64,000 nt of DNA. Source: Jiangella alkaliphila. GTDB lineage: Bacteria > Actinomycetota > Actinomycetes > Jiangellales > Jiangellaceae. The stretch's first letter is position 1. Each line of letters opens with the position of its first letter. The stretch lies in assembly GCF_900105925.1 (NCBI RefSeq), contig NZ_LT629791.1, forward strand, positions 496,001 through 560,000, read 5' to 3'. The notes under the pieces are model-generated. The model was not told where the DNA came from. It saw only the letters and a list, made by a program, of their open reading frames with translations, and searched no databases. Positions 52,680 through 61,521 of this stretch are shown here, one piece after another. The position numbers and the translations under genes are program-made.

Positions 52680-52901
52680 ATGGGGCGCGGCCGGGCCAAG
52701 GCCAAGCAGACAAAGGTCGCCCGTCGGTTGAAGTATCAGCAGCTGGACACCGACTTCGGCGCTTTGCAGCGTGAGTTGGGCACCGACGGCAATGGCAGCA
52801 ATGACACGGACCTCGACGAGGAGAGTAATGAGGAGTACGACGAGTACTCCCGCTACCTCGCCGACGATGACGACGACGAATCTCGTCGTCACGCGGGTTG
52901 A
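52680..52901 (+). CDS. DUF3073 family protein
   Basis: 73 residues. The basic start MGRGRAKAKQTKVARRLKYQ and acidic end YSRYLADDDDDE are typical of DUF3073, an actinobacterial protein of unknown function that commonly lies next to purM. Start ATG 52680 (GAGGGGG upstream); an in-frame start 7 codons earlier is less likely. Convergent with purM. Confidence 0.88.
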   Translation: MGRGRAKAKQTKVARRLKYQQLDTDFGALQRELGTDGNGSNDTDLDEESNEEYDEYSRYLADDDDDESRRHAG

Positions 52902-52995
52902 CCCGGGCCGATAGCTTCACCGATCGTCTGGACGGTCTGCTGGCCTCGGATATCCCGGGGCCAGCAGTCCGCCCGAGCCGATCAGTCGCGGACGG

Positions 52996-54066
52996 TCACC
53001 CGCGGTAGGCGCCGTACAACGTCGCCGATCCGTCGCCGTCCGCCACCTCACCGGCGATCCATGCCCGAACCCCCCGCTCCGTCAGCAGCCGCACCGCGGC
53101 GTCCGCCGCGTCGGCGGCCACGACGGCGACCATCCCCACGCCCATGTTGAGGGTCTTCTCCAGCTCCGGCTCTGACACGCCACCGACGTCGCCGACCAGC
53201 CCGAAGACCGGCTGCGGCGTCCAGGTCGCGCGGTCGAGCCGGGCCGTGACGGTGCCGGGCAGCACGCGGGCGAGGTTGGCGGCCAGCCCGCCGCCGGTCA
53301 CGTGCGACATCGCGTGCACCTCGACGGCGGCGGCCAGCGCCAGGCAGTCGCGCGCGTAGATGCGGGTCGGCTCGAGCAGCTCCTCGCCCAGCGTGCGGCC
53401 GAGCTCGGGCACGTCGCGGTCCAGTGCCCAGCCGGCCCGCTCGAGCAGGACGTGCCGCACCAGCGAGTAGCCGTTGGAGTGCAGCCCCGACGACGCCATC
53501 GCGACGACGGCGTCACCGGCCCGCACGCGCTCCGCGCCGAGCAGCGCGTCGGCCTCCACGACGCCGGTGACCGCGCCCGCGACGTCGTACTCGTCCGGAC
53601 CCAGCAGGCCAGGGTGCTCGGCCGTCTCGCCGCCGCTGAGCGAGCACCCGGCGGCCACGCAGGCCTGGGCGATGCCCTTGACGATGGCGGCGGTGCGCTC
53701 GGGGACCACGCGGCCGCAGGCGATGTAGTCGGTCATGATCAGCGGCTCGGCGCCGCACACGACGATGTCGTCGACCACCATGCCGACGAGGTCGAAGCCG
53801 ATGGTGTCGTGGACGTCCATCCGCTGCGCCACCGCGACCTTGGTGCCGACGCCGTCGGTGCTGGTGGCCAGCAGCGGCCGGCGGTACGCCTTGAGCGCGC
53901 TGGCGTCGAACAGCCCGGCGAAGCCGCCGAGGCCGCCGACGACCTCGGGACGGCGGGTCTTGGCGACCCACTCCTTCATCAACTCGACGGCGCGGTCACC
54001 GGCCTCGATGTCGACCCCGGCACTGGCATAGGTGGCACCCGCGGGCGGGCTCTCGCTGCTCGACAC
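52996..54066 (-). CDS. purM: Phosphoribosylformylglycinamidine cyclo-ligase (AIR synthase)
   Basis: 356 residues. TYASAGVDIEAGDRAVELMK, LLATSTDGVGTKVAVAQRM, MVVDDIVVCGAEPLIMTDYIA, GGETAEHPG and HVTGGGLAANLARVLP identify PurM. It makes 5-aminoimidazole ribotide from FGAM with ATP in purine synthesis. GTG 54066. purF lies about 2.3 kb upstream on the same strand, with two unrelated genes between. Confidence 0.95.
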   Translation of the reverse strand: MSSSESPPAGATYASAGVDIEAGDRAVELMKEWVAKTRRPEVVGGLGGFAGLFDASALKAYRRPLLATSTDGVGTKVAVAQRMDVHDTIGFDLVGMVVDDIVVCGAEPLIMTDYIACGRVVPERTAAIVKGIAQACVAAGCSLSGGETAEHPGLLGPDEYDVAGAVTGVVEADALLGAERVRAGDAVVAMASSGLHSNGYSLVRHVLLERAGWALDRDVPELGRTLGEELLEPTRIYARDCLALAAAVEVHAMSHVTGGGLAANLARVLPGTVTARLDRATWTPQPVFGLVGDVGGVSEPELEKTLNMGVGMVAVVAADAADAAVRLLTERGVRAWIAGEVADGDGSATLYGAYRG

Positions 54067-54222
54067 GTGTAGAAGGGTAGCCGGTGGACGGTGCTAGGAT
54101 CCTGCTCAGCGTCCGGGCCGCTCAGTGGCTCGGCCCGACAGGAGAGGAGGTCGCGATGTACCGCCAGGTTTCCCGCGCCGCCCTCCATCACGGAGACGGC
54201 GCCTGACTCTCCGAGGAGAGGC

Positions 54223-55176
54223 ATGCAAGAGTTCAGCATCATCCGTCCCACCACGCCCGAGCAGGCGCTCGCCCTGCTCCGTGGCGCCAGGTCCGAGCTG
54301 GGCACTCCCATCTCCGACCTCGTCGTCACCGACGACCACCTGACCAAGGCGTTCGCCAACCGCAACCGCCGGCCCGAGTGGGTCTGGACGGCGGCGCGCG
54401 ACGACCGCACGGCCGGCCGGGTCGCCGCCTGGGGTGCGCCCGCCAACGAGCACCCGTGGATCGTCGAGTTCTTCGACCTCGGCGCCGAGCCGGACCGCGT
54501 CGAGATCATGACGGTGCTCATTCGGCAGGCCGCCACCGACCTGCGCGCGGCCGGACTCGAGCAGGTCGAGCTGAACCTGTTCCCGCCGGCCGGCTGGCGC
54601 GACGACCCTCCGCCGGCCCTCGACGACCTGCTGGCCGCGGCCAAGGCGGCCGGCTTCGAGATCCTGGTGACGCGGCGCCGGTTCCGCTGGACGCCCGCCG
54701 CCGGCGTGCCGTCCATCCGGGAGGGGCTGCGGTTCGAGCCGGTCGCCGGGCCGGACGACCCGGTCCTCGCCGACGCCTACCGGCGTACGTTCGAGGGCAG
54801 CCTCGACGCCCACACGCAACGGTCGCTGCGCACCCGCGACGCCGCGGAGCTGGCCGCCGAGGAGCTGGCCGACATGATGAACTACGCCGGCCCGGTCGAC
54901 GGCTGGCGGGTCGCCTACGACGCCGGCGGCGCGCTGGTCGGGCTGGTGACCGGCGGCCCCGGCGCCAAGGCGTTCACCGGCTACGTCGGCGTGGTGCCGG
55001 AGCAGCGCGGCCACGGCTACGCTCGCGAGCTGCTGGCCTGGATGGTCCGGTGGCAGGCGGAGCAGGGCGCCGAGAAGATCGTCGGCGAGACCGACGACGC
55101 GAACGTGCCCATGGGGAAGGCGTTCGAGGCCGTCGGGTTCGTCCAGGAGAGCGCCCGGGTCGACCTCGTCGGCTGA
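54223..55176 (+). CDS. GNAT-family N-acetyltransferase
   Basis: 317 residues from ATG 54223 (GAGGAGAG upstream); the frame is open to 54091. The C-terminal half is a GNAT domain (GGPGAKAFTGYVGVVPEQRGHGYARELLAWMVR) with the acetyl-CoA loop QRGHGY. The first half looks like a second, degenerate GNAT copy (RPTTPEQALALLRGARSELG). The substrate is unknown. It is opposite in strand to purM and purF and interrupts their cluster. A 14-bp stem follows. Confidence 0.82.
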   Translation: MQEFSIIRPTTPEQALALLRGARSELGTPISDLVVTDDHLTKAFANRNRRPEWVWTAARDDRTAGRVAAWGAPANEHPWIVEFFDLGAEPDRVEIMTVLIRQAATDLRAAGLEQVELNLFPPAGWRDDPPPALDDLLAAAKAAGFEILVTRRRFRWTPAAGVPSIREGLRFEPVAGPDDPVLADAYRRTFEGSLDAHTQRSLRTRDAAELAAEELADMMNYAGPVDGWRVAYDAGGALVGLVTGGPGAKAFTGYVGVVPEQRGHGYARELLAWMVRWQAEQGAEKIVGETDDANVPMGKAFEAVGFVQESARVDLVG

Positions 55177-55214
55177 CGGCGTGAGCAGGGCCTGCTGAGG
55201 GGGCCTCTCGGCGC

Positions 55215-55254
55215 GTTGGAGGTCTGCCGTCGGAACAGATGGCAGACCTCCAAC
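55215..55254. terminator. Strong bidirectional terminator hairpin
   Basis: GTTGGAGGTCTGCC and GGCAGACCTCCAAC pair perfectly (14 bp) across a 12-base loop, between the convergent GNAT and SH3/peptidase genes. Confidence 0.7.
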
Positions 55255-55342
55255 GGCGCGACAGCGTCTCCCGGCCGGCGGGCCGCGCCGTCAGGCCGAT
55301 GCGGTGAAGAGCGCGCGGTTCGCGGCGGTCCTGGCGACGCGG

Positions 55343-56320
55343 TCAGGTGCTGCCCTCGTTGCCGTAGACGGTCACGTGGACGTGGTCGTAGTGGTTCGCG
55401 GTGTCGTCGCCGCGATCCTCCATCCAGCGCCAGCCGTCGGAGGAGCGCTCGACGGTCCAGATGCGCTGCTCCCAGATGACCTCGCTGACGCCCAGCTCGC
55501 TGTAGTTCTCGCGGACGTACGCGGCGATCTCGTCGCCGACCGAGCCGCGGATCATGATGTCCAGCGCGCGACCGGAGCCGTGCTCGCCGCCGTCGCCGGA
55601 GCGGAGGCCGCCGTACGACGTCACCTGCGGGAAGAGCGCGCAGACCGCGCGGTGCACCCGGATGGCGTCCTGGGTGAGGCCGTCCTCGACCCCGGAGCCG
55701 GACTCGCACTCGGCGGCGGAGATGCCGCCGGAGGGCTCCTCGGCGGGCGGCTCCTGGGCCAGGTACTCGGTGGCCACCCAGAAGGGCTCGCCGTCGAGCA
55801 GGATCTGCGACCAGGTGCCTTCGGTGGCGCCGGTGATGTCGACCTCGGTGCCGGTGCCCAGGACCGTCACGACCTCGGCCTCGAGGTCCGGGCTGGTGCG
55901 CACGTTCAGGCCGGACGTCACGAACAGCTGCCCGGCGACGGTCGGCTCCGGTGTGGGAGTCGGCGTCGGGGTGGGAGTGGGCGTGGGGGTCGGAGTCGCG
56001 GTGGGCGTCGGAGTCGGGGTCGGCGTGGGCGTCGCGGTCTCCGTCGGGGCCGCGTTCGGCGTCACCGGCGGGAGCGGCGGACGGTCCTCGCCGCGGCTGG
56101 CGGGGTCCTCGCGCTCTGGGAGGTCGACCGACGCGGTCGCGTTGTCGCCGAGATCGCCGGAGCCGTCGGGCCACATCGCCACGCCGGCAACCGCGGCACC
56201 TACCAGCACCACCGGAGCGGCCAGAAGGGCGATCCGGCGGCGCGTCAGCCCCTGCAGACGGGTGAGCGCCGGCACCTTGGTGCGTCGATGACGATTGCGT
56301 CCGTGACGGGACCGCGGCAC
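55343..56320 (-). CDS. Secreted SH3-domain peptidoglycan hydrolase-like protein
   Basis: 325 residues from GTG 56320 (GGGAGG upstream). After a basic N-tail and one hydrophobic helix (ALLAAPVVLVGAAVAGVAM) comes a long PTPT-rich spacer (about 60 residues). An SH3b-type domain follows (FVTSGLNVRTSPDLEAEVVTVLGTG, FWVATEYL). The C-terminal domain has YGGLRSGDGGEHGSGRALDIM and HYDHVHVTVYG. The H-x5-D and HxDHVHV pairs resemble M15-like/ARB_07466-type zinc peptidases. It is probably a membrane-tethered wall hydrolase. Confidence 0.8.
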   Translation of the reverse strand: MPRSRHGRNRHRRTKVPALTRLQGLTRRRIALLAAPVVLVGAAVAGVAMWPDGSGDLGDNATASVDLPEREDPASRGEDRPPLPPVTPNAAPTETATPTPTPTPTPTATPTPTPTPTPTPTPTPEPTVAGQLFVTSGLNVRTSPDLEAEVVTVLGTGTEVDITGATEGTWSQILLDGEPFWVATEYLAQEPPAEEPSGGISAAECESGSGVEDGLTQDAIRVHRAVCALFPQVTSYGGLRSGDGGEHGSGRALDIMIRGSVGDEIAAYVRENYSELGVSEVIWEQRIWTVERSSDGWRWMEDRGDDTANHYDHVHVTVYGNEGST

Positions 56321-56405
56321 TACGTTCCTCCCACCCTCAGCTCGAGACCATTTCGTGACCGAGGAGCAGGCAACCACATTTCGGGCGGTTTGTCACAACT
56401 CGGCC

Positions 56406-57986
56406 TCACGGACGCCGCAGCGCATCGGCGGCTCCACCGGCGCTGAGCAGGGAGTTCAGGCCGTCGGAGGGATCGCCGAGTGACGCGGCTCGCGCCAGGC
56501 CGTCGCGGTCGGGGGTCTCGCAGCCGGGGATGGGCTCCTGCTCCAGGATGTCCTTCCCGGCGCGGGCCGGCGGCTCGATCGGGTAGACGCCGTCGAAGCA
56601 GGCCCGGCAGAGGTCCTTCTTGCGCACCGTCGTGGCCTCGATGAGCAAGTCGAGCGAGACGTAGCCGAGCGAGTCGGCGCCGATCGACCGGCGGATCTCG
56701 TCGGTCGACAGGCCGGTGGCGATCAGCTCGGCCCGCGAGGCGAAGTCGATGCCGTAGAAGCACGGCCAGCTGACCGGCGGGCTGGAGATGCGCACGTGCA
56801 CCTCGGCGGCGCCGGCCTCGCGCAGCATGCGCACCAGCGCCCGCTGGGTGTTGCCGCGCACGATGGAGTCGTCGACGACGACCAGCCGCTTGCCGGCCAC
56901 GATCTCGCGCAGCGGGTTCAGCTTGAGCCTGATGCCCAGCTGGCGCAGCGTCTGCGACGGCTGGATGAACGTGCGGCCGACGTAGGCGTTCTTGACCAGC
57001 CCGATGCCGTACGGGATGCCGGACGCCTCGGCGTAGCCGACCGCGGCGGGGGTGCCGGACTCGGGCACCGGGATGACGAGGTCGGCGTCGACCGGGTGCT
57101 CGCCGGCCAGCCGGCGGCCCACCTCGACGCGGGTCTCGTGCACCGAGCGGCCGGAGATGTGGGTGTCGGGCCGGGCGAGGTAGACGAACTCGAACAGGCA
57201 GCCCTTGGGCGCGGCCGCCGCGAAGCGGTGCGAGCGCAGGCCGTCGGCGTCGATGACCACCAGCTCGCCGGGCTCGACCTCGCGGATGAACGAGGCGCCG
57301 ACGATGTCGAGGGCGGCGGTCTCGCTGGCGACCACCCAGCCGCGCTCCAGCCGGCCCAGGACGAGCGGACGGACGCCCTGCGGGTCACGGGCCGCGTAGA
57401 GCGTGGACTCGTCGGAGAAGACCAGTGAGAACGCGCCACGGGCCTGCGCCAGCACCTCGATGGCGCTCTCTTCGAGCGTCCGGTCGGCGTAGGAGCCCAT
57501 CAGCGCGGTCATGAGGGCGGTGTCGGTGGTGTTTCCGTAGCGCAGCTCGCCGCTGGCCGACCCGACCCGCTCGCGGACGAGGTCGAACAGCTCGGCGGTG
57601 TTGGTGAGGTTGCCGTTGTGCGCCAGCGCGAGGGTGCCGGCCGGCGTGGCGCCGAGCGTCGGCTGCGCGTTCTGCCAGTGGCTGCCGCCGGTGGTGGAGT
57701 AGCGGGTGTGCCCGACGGCGACGTGGCCGATCAGGGTGTTCAGCGTCGACTCGTCGAAGACCTGGCTGACCAGGCCCATGTCCTTGTAGACGAGGATCTG
57801 CTCGCCGTTGCCCACGGCGATGCCGGCCGACTCCTGGCCCCGGTGCTGCAGCGCGTACAGCCCGAAGTAGGTGAGCTTGGCGACCTCTTCGTCGGGTGCC
57901 CACACTCCGAAGATGCCGCAGGCGTCCTGCGGACCCTTCTCTTGTGGGTTGATGTCGTGCGTGAGTCGTCCATCGCCCCGGGCCAC
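56406..57986 (-). CDS. purF: Amidophosphoribosyltransferase
   Basis: 526 residues. The DACGIFGVWA start holds the catalytic Cys of the glutamine amidotransferase after a short propeptide. YALQHRGQESAGIAV, GHVAVGHTRYSTTG, LALAHNGNLTN and the PRPP loop LVVVDDSIVRGNTQRALVRML are hallmarks. It catalyses the first committed step of purine synthesis. GTG 57986. The C-terminus has the FDGVYPIEPPARAGKD region seen in actinobacterial PurF. Confidence 0.95.
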   Translation of the reverse strand: MARGDGRLTHDINPQEKGPQDACGIFGVWAPDEEVAKLTYFGLYALQHRGQESAGIAVGNGEQILVYKDMGLVSQVFDESTLNTLIGHVAVGHTRYSTTGGSHWQNAQPTLGATPAGTLALAHNGNLTNTAELFDLVRERVGSASGELRYGNTTDTALMTALMGSYADRTLEESAIEVLAQARGAFSLVFSDESTLYAARDPQGVRPLVLGRLERGWVVASETAALDIVGASFIREVEPGELVVIDADGLRSHRFAAAAPKGCLFEFVYLARPDTHISGRSVHETRVEVGRRLAGEHPVDADLVIPVPESGTPAAVGYAEASGIPYGIGLVKNAYVGRTFIQPSQTLRQLGIRLKLNPLREIVAGKRLVVVDDSIVRGNTQRALVRMLREAGAAEVHVRISSPPVSWPCFYGIDFASRAELIATGLSTDEIRRSIGADSLGYVSLDLLIEATTVRKKDLCRACFDGVYPIEPPARAGKDILEQEPIPGCETPDRDGLARAASLGDPSDGLNSLLSAGGAADALRRP

Positions 57987-58063
57987 GGCACCCAGTGTAC
58001 GGAGCGGAACCCGGATTGCGAGTGGGGGAAGAACACCGGGGCGTCGGATGGTTGCCTTAGAAC

Positions 58064-58897
58064 ATGAGCCCCACGACGGTATTGATCACCGGCGCGACCG
58101 ATGGCCTGGGCCGATGGCTGGCGCTGCGGCTGGCGTCGACCGGCGTCGGCGTCGTCCTGCACGGGCGGAATCCGGCGCGTCTGGACGAGACGGCCCGCGA
58201 GATCCGCGCCGAGGGCGGCCGCGACCCGGTCGGCGTCGTCCGGGCCGACCTCGCCGACCTCGGCCAGGTCGACCGGCTGGCCGACGAGGTGCTGAGCCGC
58301 TTCCCCGGCCTGGACATCCTGGTCAACAACGCCGGGGTCGGCTTCGGCGAGCCCGGCGGCCGCCGGGAGCTGAGCCCCGACGGCATCGAGCTGCGGTTCG
58401 CGGTCAACTACCTGGCCGGCTACCACCTCACCCGGCGGCTGCTGCCGGCGCTGCTGGCGGCGGCGCCCGCGCGCATCGTCAACGTCTCGTCCATCGGCCA
58501 GGCGCCCATCGACTTCGCCGACCCGATGCTCGACCACGACTACGACGGCTACCGCGCCTACCGCCAGAGCAAGCTCGCGCAGATCATGTTCACCCTCGAC
58601 CTCGCCGAGGAGCTGCGCGGCACCGGTGTCACGGCGAACACGCTGCACCCGGCCACGCTGATGGCGACGTCGATGGTGAGCGAGGCCGAGCTGACGCCGC
58701 TGAGCACGCTGCACGACGGGGGCGAGGCGACGCTGCGACTGGTCGCCGACCCGGAGCTGGCCGACGTCAGCGGCGTCTACTTCGACCAGACCATGGCGGC
58801 GACGCCGCACGCGCAGGCGCTCGACCCGGCCGCCCGGCGCCGGCTGCGCGAGCTGACCGAGCAGCTGGTCGCCCAGACGCTGGCGCAGCGCACCTGA
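58064..58897 (+). CDS. Short-chain dehydrogenase/reductase
   Basis: 277 residues. Rossmann start VLITGATDGLGRWLAL (TGxxxGxG), ILVNNAGVGFG, IVNVSSIGQ (catalytic Ser) and YRAYRQSKLAQ (YxxxK). It resembles the retinol-dehydrogenase/WW-oxidoreductase-like SDR group. NADP is likely from the Arg in HGRNPARL. Divergent from purF with 77 bp between starts. Substrate unknown. Confidence 0.88.
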   Translation: MSPTTVLITGATDGLGRWLALRLASTGVGVVLHGRNPARLDETAREIRAEGGRDPVGVVRADLADLGQVDRLADEVLSRFPGLDILVNNAGVGFGEPGGRRELSPDGIELRFAVNYLAGYHLTRRLLPALLAAAPARIVNVSSIGQAPIDFADPMLDHDYDGYRAYRQSKLAQIMFTLDLAEELRGTGVTANTLHPATLMATSMVSEAELTPLSTLHDGGEATLRLVADPELADVSGVYFDQTMAATPHAQALDPAARRRLRELTEQLVAQTLAQRT

Positions 58898-58936
58898 CCC
58901 GCGCCGGCCCGAGCTGGGCTGGGCCGGCGCGCGCCG

Positions 58937-59362
58937 TCAGCCGCCGGGGCCGTTGTGGGCGACCACCTGGGCGACCATCCACTCGACGGCGGGACCGACG
59001 GCGCCGTTCGCGGTGAGCAGGCCGGGCGGGTCACCGACGTACCGCTCGGACAGCAGCCCGCGCGTCTCCAGCCGGTCGACCAGCCCCGCTTTCACCGCGG
59101 CCCGGTCCAGCCGGGACGGCACCTGGAACGCGAGCACGTCGAGAGGGTCGTGCGCGACGTCGGGATAGCGCGCCAGCAGGCGGCCGATGTCGGGGTCGGT
59201 GTCGTGCAGGTGCAGCCAGATGCGCACGACCGGCGGCACCCCCGTGCTGCCGACGTAGACCACCGGACGGTCCGCGCCCGGCCGCAGCCACACGTAGACC
59301 CAGGAACCGACGCCGACCAGTTCGCCGTCGCGCACCTGCAGCAGGATGGCCTCGTTCTCCAT
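58937..59362 (-). CDS. Small GIY-YIG-like protein
   Basis: 141 residues. VYVWLRPGADRPVVYVGSTGVPPVVRIWLHLHD carries the GIY-YIG-style pair of strands (VYV ... VYVGST) and a following Arg and His at the expected spacing. The catalytic Glu is not obvious. It may be a degenerate nuclease fold. No signal peptide or membrane helix. Function unknown. Confidence 0.6.
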   Translation of the reverse strand: MENEAILLQVRDGELVGVGSWVYVWLRPGADRPVVYVGSTGVPPVVRIWLHLHDTDPDIGRLLARYPDVAHDPLDVLAFQVPSRLDRAAVKAGLVDRLETRGLLSERYVGDPPGLLTANGAVGPAVEWMVAQVVAHNGPGG

Positions 59363-59441
59363 GGCCGCAGTCTGTCAGTGACACTTCGATGTTCGGGCCG
59401 GACAACGAAAACGCGCGCTCTCTACCAGAGTGCGGGCCTCG

Positions 59442-59520
59442 ACCGACGGATCGACGAGGACCTCCGGCCCCCGGTCTCCCGCCGGTGTTGCCCGGCCCCT
59501 CCCAGGGTGCAGCGCCGTCG
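59442..59520. repeat. Copy B of a dispersed 75-80 bp repeat
   Basis: Aligns with 29948-30021 (same orientation). It ends two bases before the stop of the DUF1697 gene, so both copies sit at the 3' end of a minus-strand gene. Confidence 0.4.
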
Positions 59521-59521
59521 T

Positions 59522-60079
59522 TCAGTCCGAACGACGGTTTCCCGGATCTTGTGACAGTCGCACGAGCGTGCTGACAGTGGCCAGATTTCGTGACGTCGCC
59601 ACCACGAGCGACGGTTTGCTCAGCGCGGCGGCCAGCTTGCTGCGGCCGGCGCCGTCCGGAACATGCAGGTACACCGTGGTGCCGTCGACGCGGAACTCGT
59701 CGGCGCCCGACTCGACCCGCTCCGCCGCCGCGTAGGTGTCCGGCTCGGGCGCCGTGCGCAGGAAGCTCAGCAGCAGCCTGGACGGTTCGGCGTCGGGGAA
59801 CGGGTTGGCGTCGACGGCGGCCGCGAGCTCGTCGTGGGTGCGGACGAGGACGGCGACCTCCAGGCCCAGCCCGGCCCGGATGGCCGACTCGATCGCCGTC
59901 TCCAGCTCGTCCCGTCCGGCATCGGGCGCAGCGTTGGCGAAGACGACGTTGCCGCTGTTGATGTAGGTGGCGACGTCGGTGTGGCCGAGCCCCGCCACGA
60001 GCGCGCGGAGGTCGGCCATCGCGACCTTCTTCTTTCCTCCGACGTTGATGCCGCGGAGCAGCGCGACGTGACGGGACAC
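59522..60079 (-). CDS. DUF1697 family protein
   Basis: 185 residues. HVALLRGINVGGKKKVAMADLRAL, DVATYINSGNVVF and LHVPDGAGRSKLAAALSK are the conserved DUF1697 segments; the biochemical role is not known. Start ATG 60079. It follows the M20 dipeptidase on the same strand by 13 bp, so the two are probably cotranscribed. Confidence 0.88.
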   Translation of the reverse strand: MSRHVALLRGINVGGKKKVAMADLRALVAGLGHTDVATYINSGNVVFANAAPDAGRDELETAIESAIRAGLGLEVAVLVRTHDELAAAVDANPFPDAEPSRLLLSFLRTAPEPDTYAAAERVESGADEFRVDGTTVYLHVPDGAGRSKLAAALSKPSLVVATSRNLATVSTLVRLSQDPGNRRSD

Positions 60080-60092
60080 CGGCCGGTCCGTC

Positions 60093-61433
60093 CTACCCGG
60101 GCAGGCGGGACAGCCGGTCGAGCAGCAGCACCTCGGCCAGGCAGCCCTTGGCGAACATCGCGAGGTCGAGGCTCTCGTTCAGGCCGTGAGGCCCGCTGAG
60201 CGGGTCGCCCATGCCCGTGACCAGCACAGTCGCATCGGGGAAGGTCTTCTCGAACTCGGCGATGAACGGGATGGAGCCGCCGATGCCGGTGCGCACGGAC
60301 GGGACGCCGAACGCCTCGGTGAGCGCCGCCTCGGCCGCCTCGACCACCGGGCCCTCGGTCGGCAGGGCGCAGCCGCCGCCGACCATGCCCTCGGTGATCT
60401 CGATCTGGGCACCGAACTCGACGTGCTCGCGCAGGTGCGCCTCCAGCGCGTCGAGCGCGGCGCGCGGGTCCTGCTCGGGGGCGATGCGGACGCTGACCTT
60501 GGCCCGGGCCTCGTGCACCAGGATGTTCGCGGCGTCGGCGACCGCCGGGGCGTCGATGGCCAGGACGGACGCCGTCGGCCGGGTCCAGAGCCGCTCGGTC
60601 AGCGAGCCGCTGCCGACCAGGTGGACGCCGTCGAGCACGCCGGCCTCGCTGCGGTAGCGCTCGTCGGGGAAGTCGATGTCGGGCGCGTCGGTGCTGATCA
60701 GCCCGGCGATGGCGACGTCGCCCTTGTCGTCGTGCAGCGTGGCCATGAGCCGGGTCAGCGCGGTGAGCGCGTCGACGACCGGGCCGCCGAACAGGCCGGA
60801 GTGCACCGACTTCTGCAGCACCCGCAGCGTGACCAGGCAGTCGACGCCCCCGCGCAGGCTGGTGGTGATGGCCGGGACCTCGGCGGTCCAGTTGGCGGAG
60901 TCGGCGACGACGATGACGTCGGCGGCCAGTCGGTCGCGGTAAGTCTCGAGGAACGGGGTGAACGACGGCGAGCCGATCTCTTCCTCGCCCTCGGCGAACA
61001 GCACGACGCCGACCGGCGGCCGGCCGTCGAACGCGCGCAGCGCCGCGAGGTGCGTGGCGACCCCGGCCTTGTCGTCGGAGCTGCCGCGGCCGTAGAGCCG
61101 GCCGTCGCGCTCAGTGGGCTCGAACGGGTCGGTGGTCCAGCCCTCGCGTGGTCCCGTCGGCTGCACGTCGTGGTGGGCGTAGAGCAGGACGGTGGGCGCG
61201 CCCTCCGGGGCCGGCCAGCTGGCGATGACGGCGGGCCGCCCGCCGGCCGCGCTGACGACGTCGGCCTGAGCGGCTCCGGCGCCGCGGGCCAGCTCGGCCA
61301 CGGCCTCGGCGCTGGCGAGGACGTCGCCGGCCCGGGCGGGGTCGGCGCTGACGCTCGGGATGCGCACCAGCCGCTCGAGGTCGGCGCGCGCGGACGGGAG
61401 GATGGCCTCGACGGCGGCCCGGAGATCGGTCAT
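60093..61433 (-). CDS. M20-family dipeptidase
   Basis: 446 residues from ATG 61433 (MTDLRAAVEAIL). Zinc site: LLYAHHDVQPTG, GRGSSDDKAGV, FAEGEEEIGSP, DSANW, and the late HGLNE. This is the carnosinase/PepV-like group acting on dipeptides in the cytosol. Upstream in-frame codons add no family sequence. First gene of a likely pair with DUF1697. Confidence 0.88.
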   Translation of the reverse strand: MTDLRAAVEAILPSARADLERLVRIPSVSADPARAGDVLASAEAVAELARGAGAAQADVVSAAGGRPAVIASWPAPEGAPTVLLYAHHDVQPTGPREGWTTDPFEPTERDGRLYGRGSSDDKAGVATHLAALRAFDGRPPVGVVLFAEGEEEIGSPSFTPFLETYRDRLAADVIVVADSANWTAEVPAITTSLRGGVDCLVTLRVLQKSVHSGLFGGPVVDALTALTRLMATLHDDKGDVAIAGLISTDAPDIDFPDERYRSEAGVLDGVHLVGSGSLTERLWTRPTASVLAIDAPAVADAANILVHEARAKVSVRIAPEQDPRAALDALEAHLREHVEFGAQIEITEGMVGGGCALPTEGPVVEAAEAALTEAFGVPSVRTGIGGSIPFIAEFEKTFPDATVLVTGMGDPLSGPHGLNESLDLAMFAKGCLAEVLLLDRLSRLPG

Positions 61434-61467
61434 GCCCGACACTCTAGGACCCCGCGCCGACAACGAG

Positions 61468-61501
61468 GAGAGCCGCCGTCCGGTCTCGGACGGCGGCTCT
61501 C
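61468..61501 (-). terminator. Terminator of the ExeM-type nuclease gene
   Basis: A perfect 15-bp stem (GAGAGCCGCCGTCCG / CGGACGGCGGCTCTC) with a 4-base loop lies 20 bp after the nuclease stop on the minus strand. Confidence 0.75.
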
Positions 61502-61521
61502 ACTCGGTGACGCGTGGCGCG

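Noticed and set aside
55940-56050. Possible phase-variable tract in the PTPT spacer
   Set aside because: Codons vary enough that no exact long simple repeat is present.
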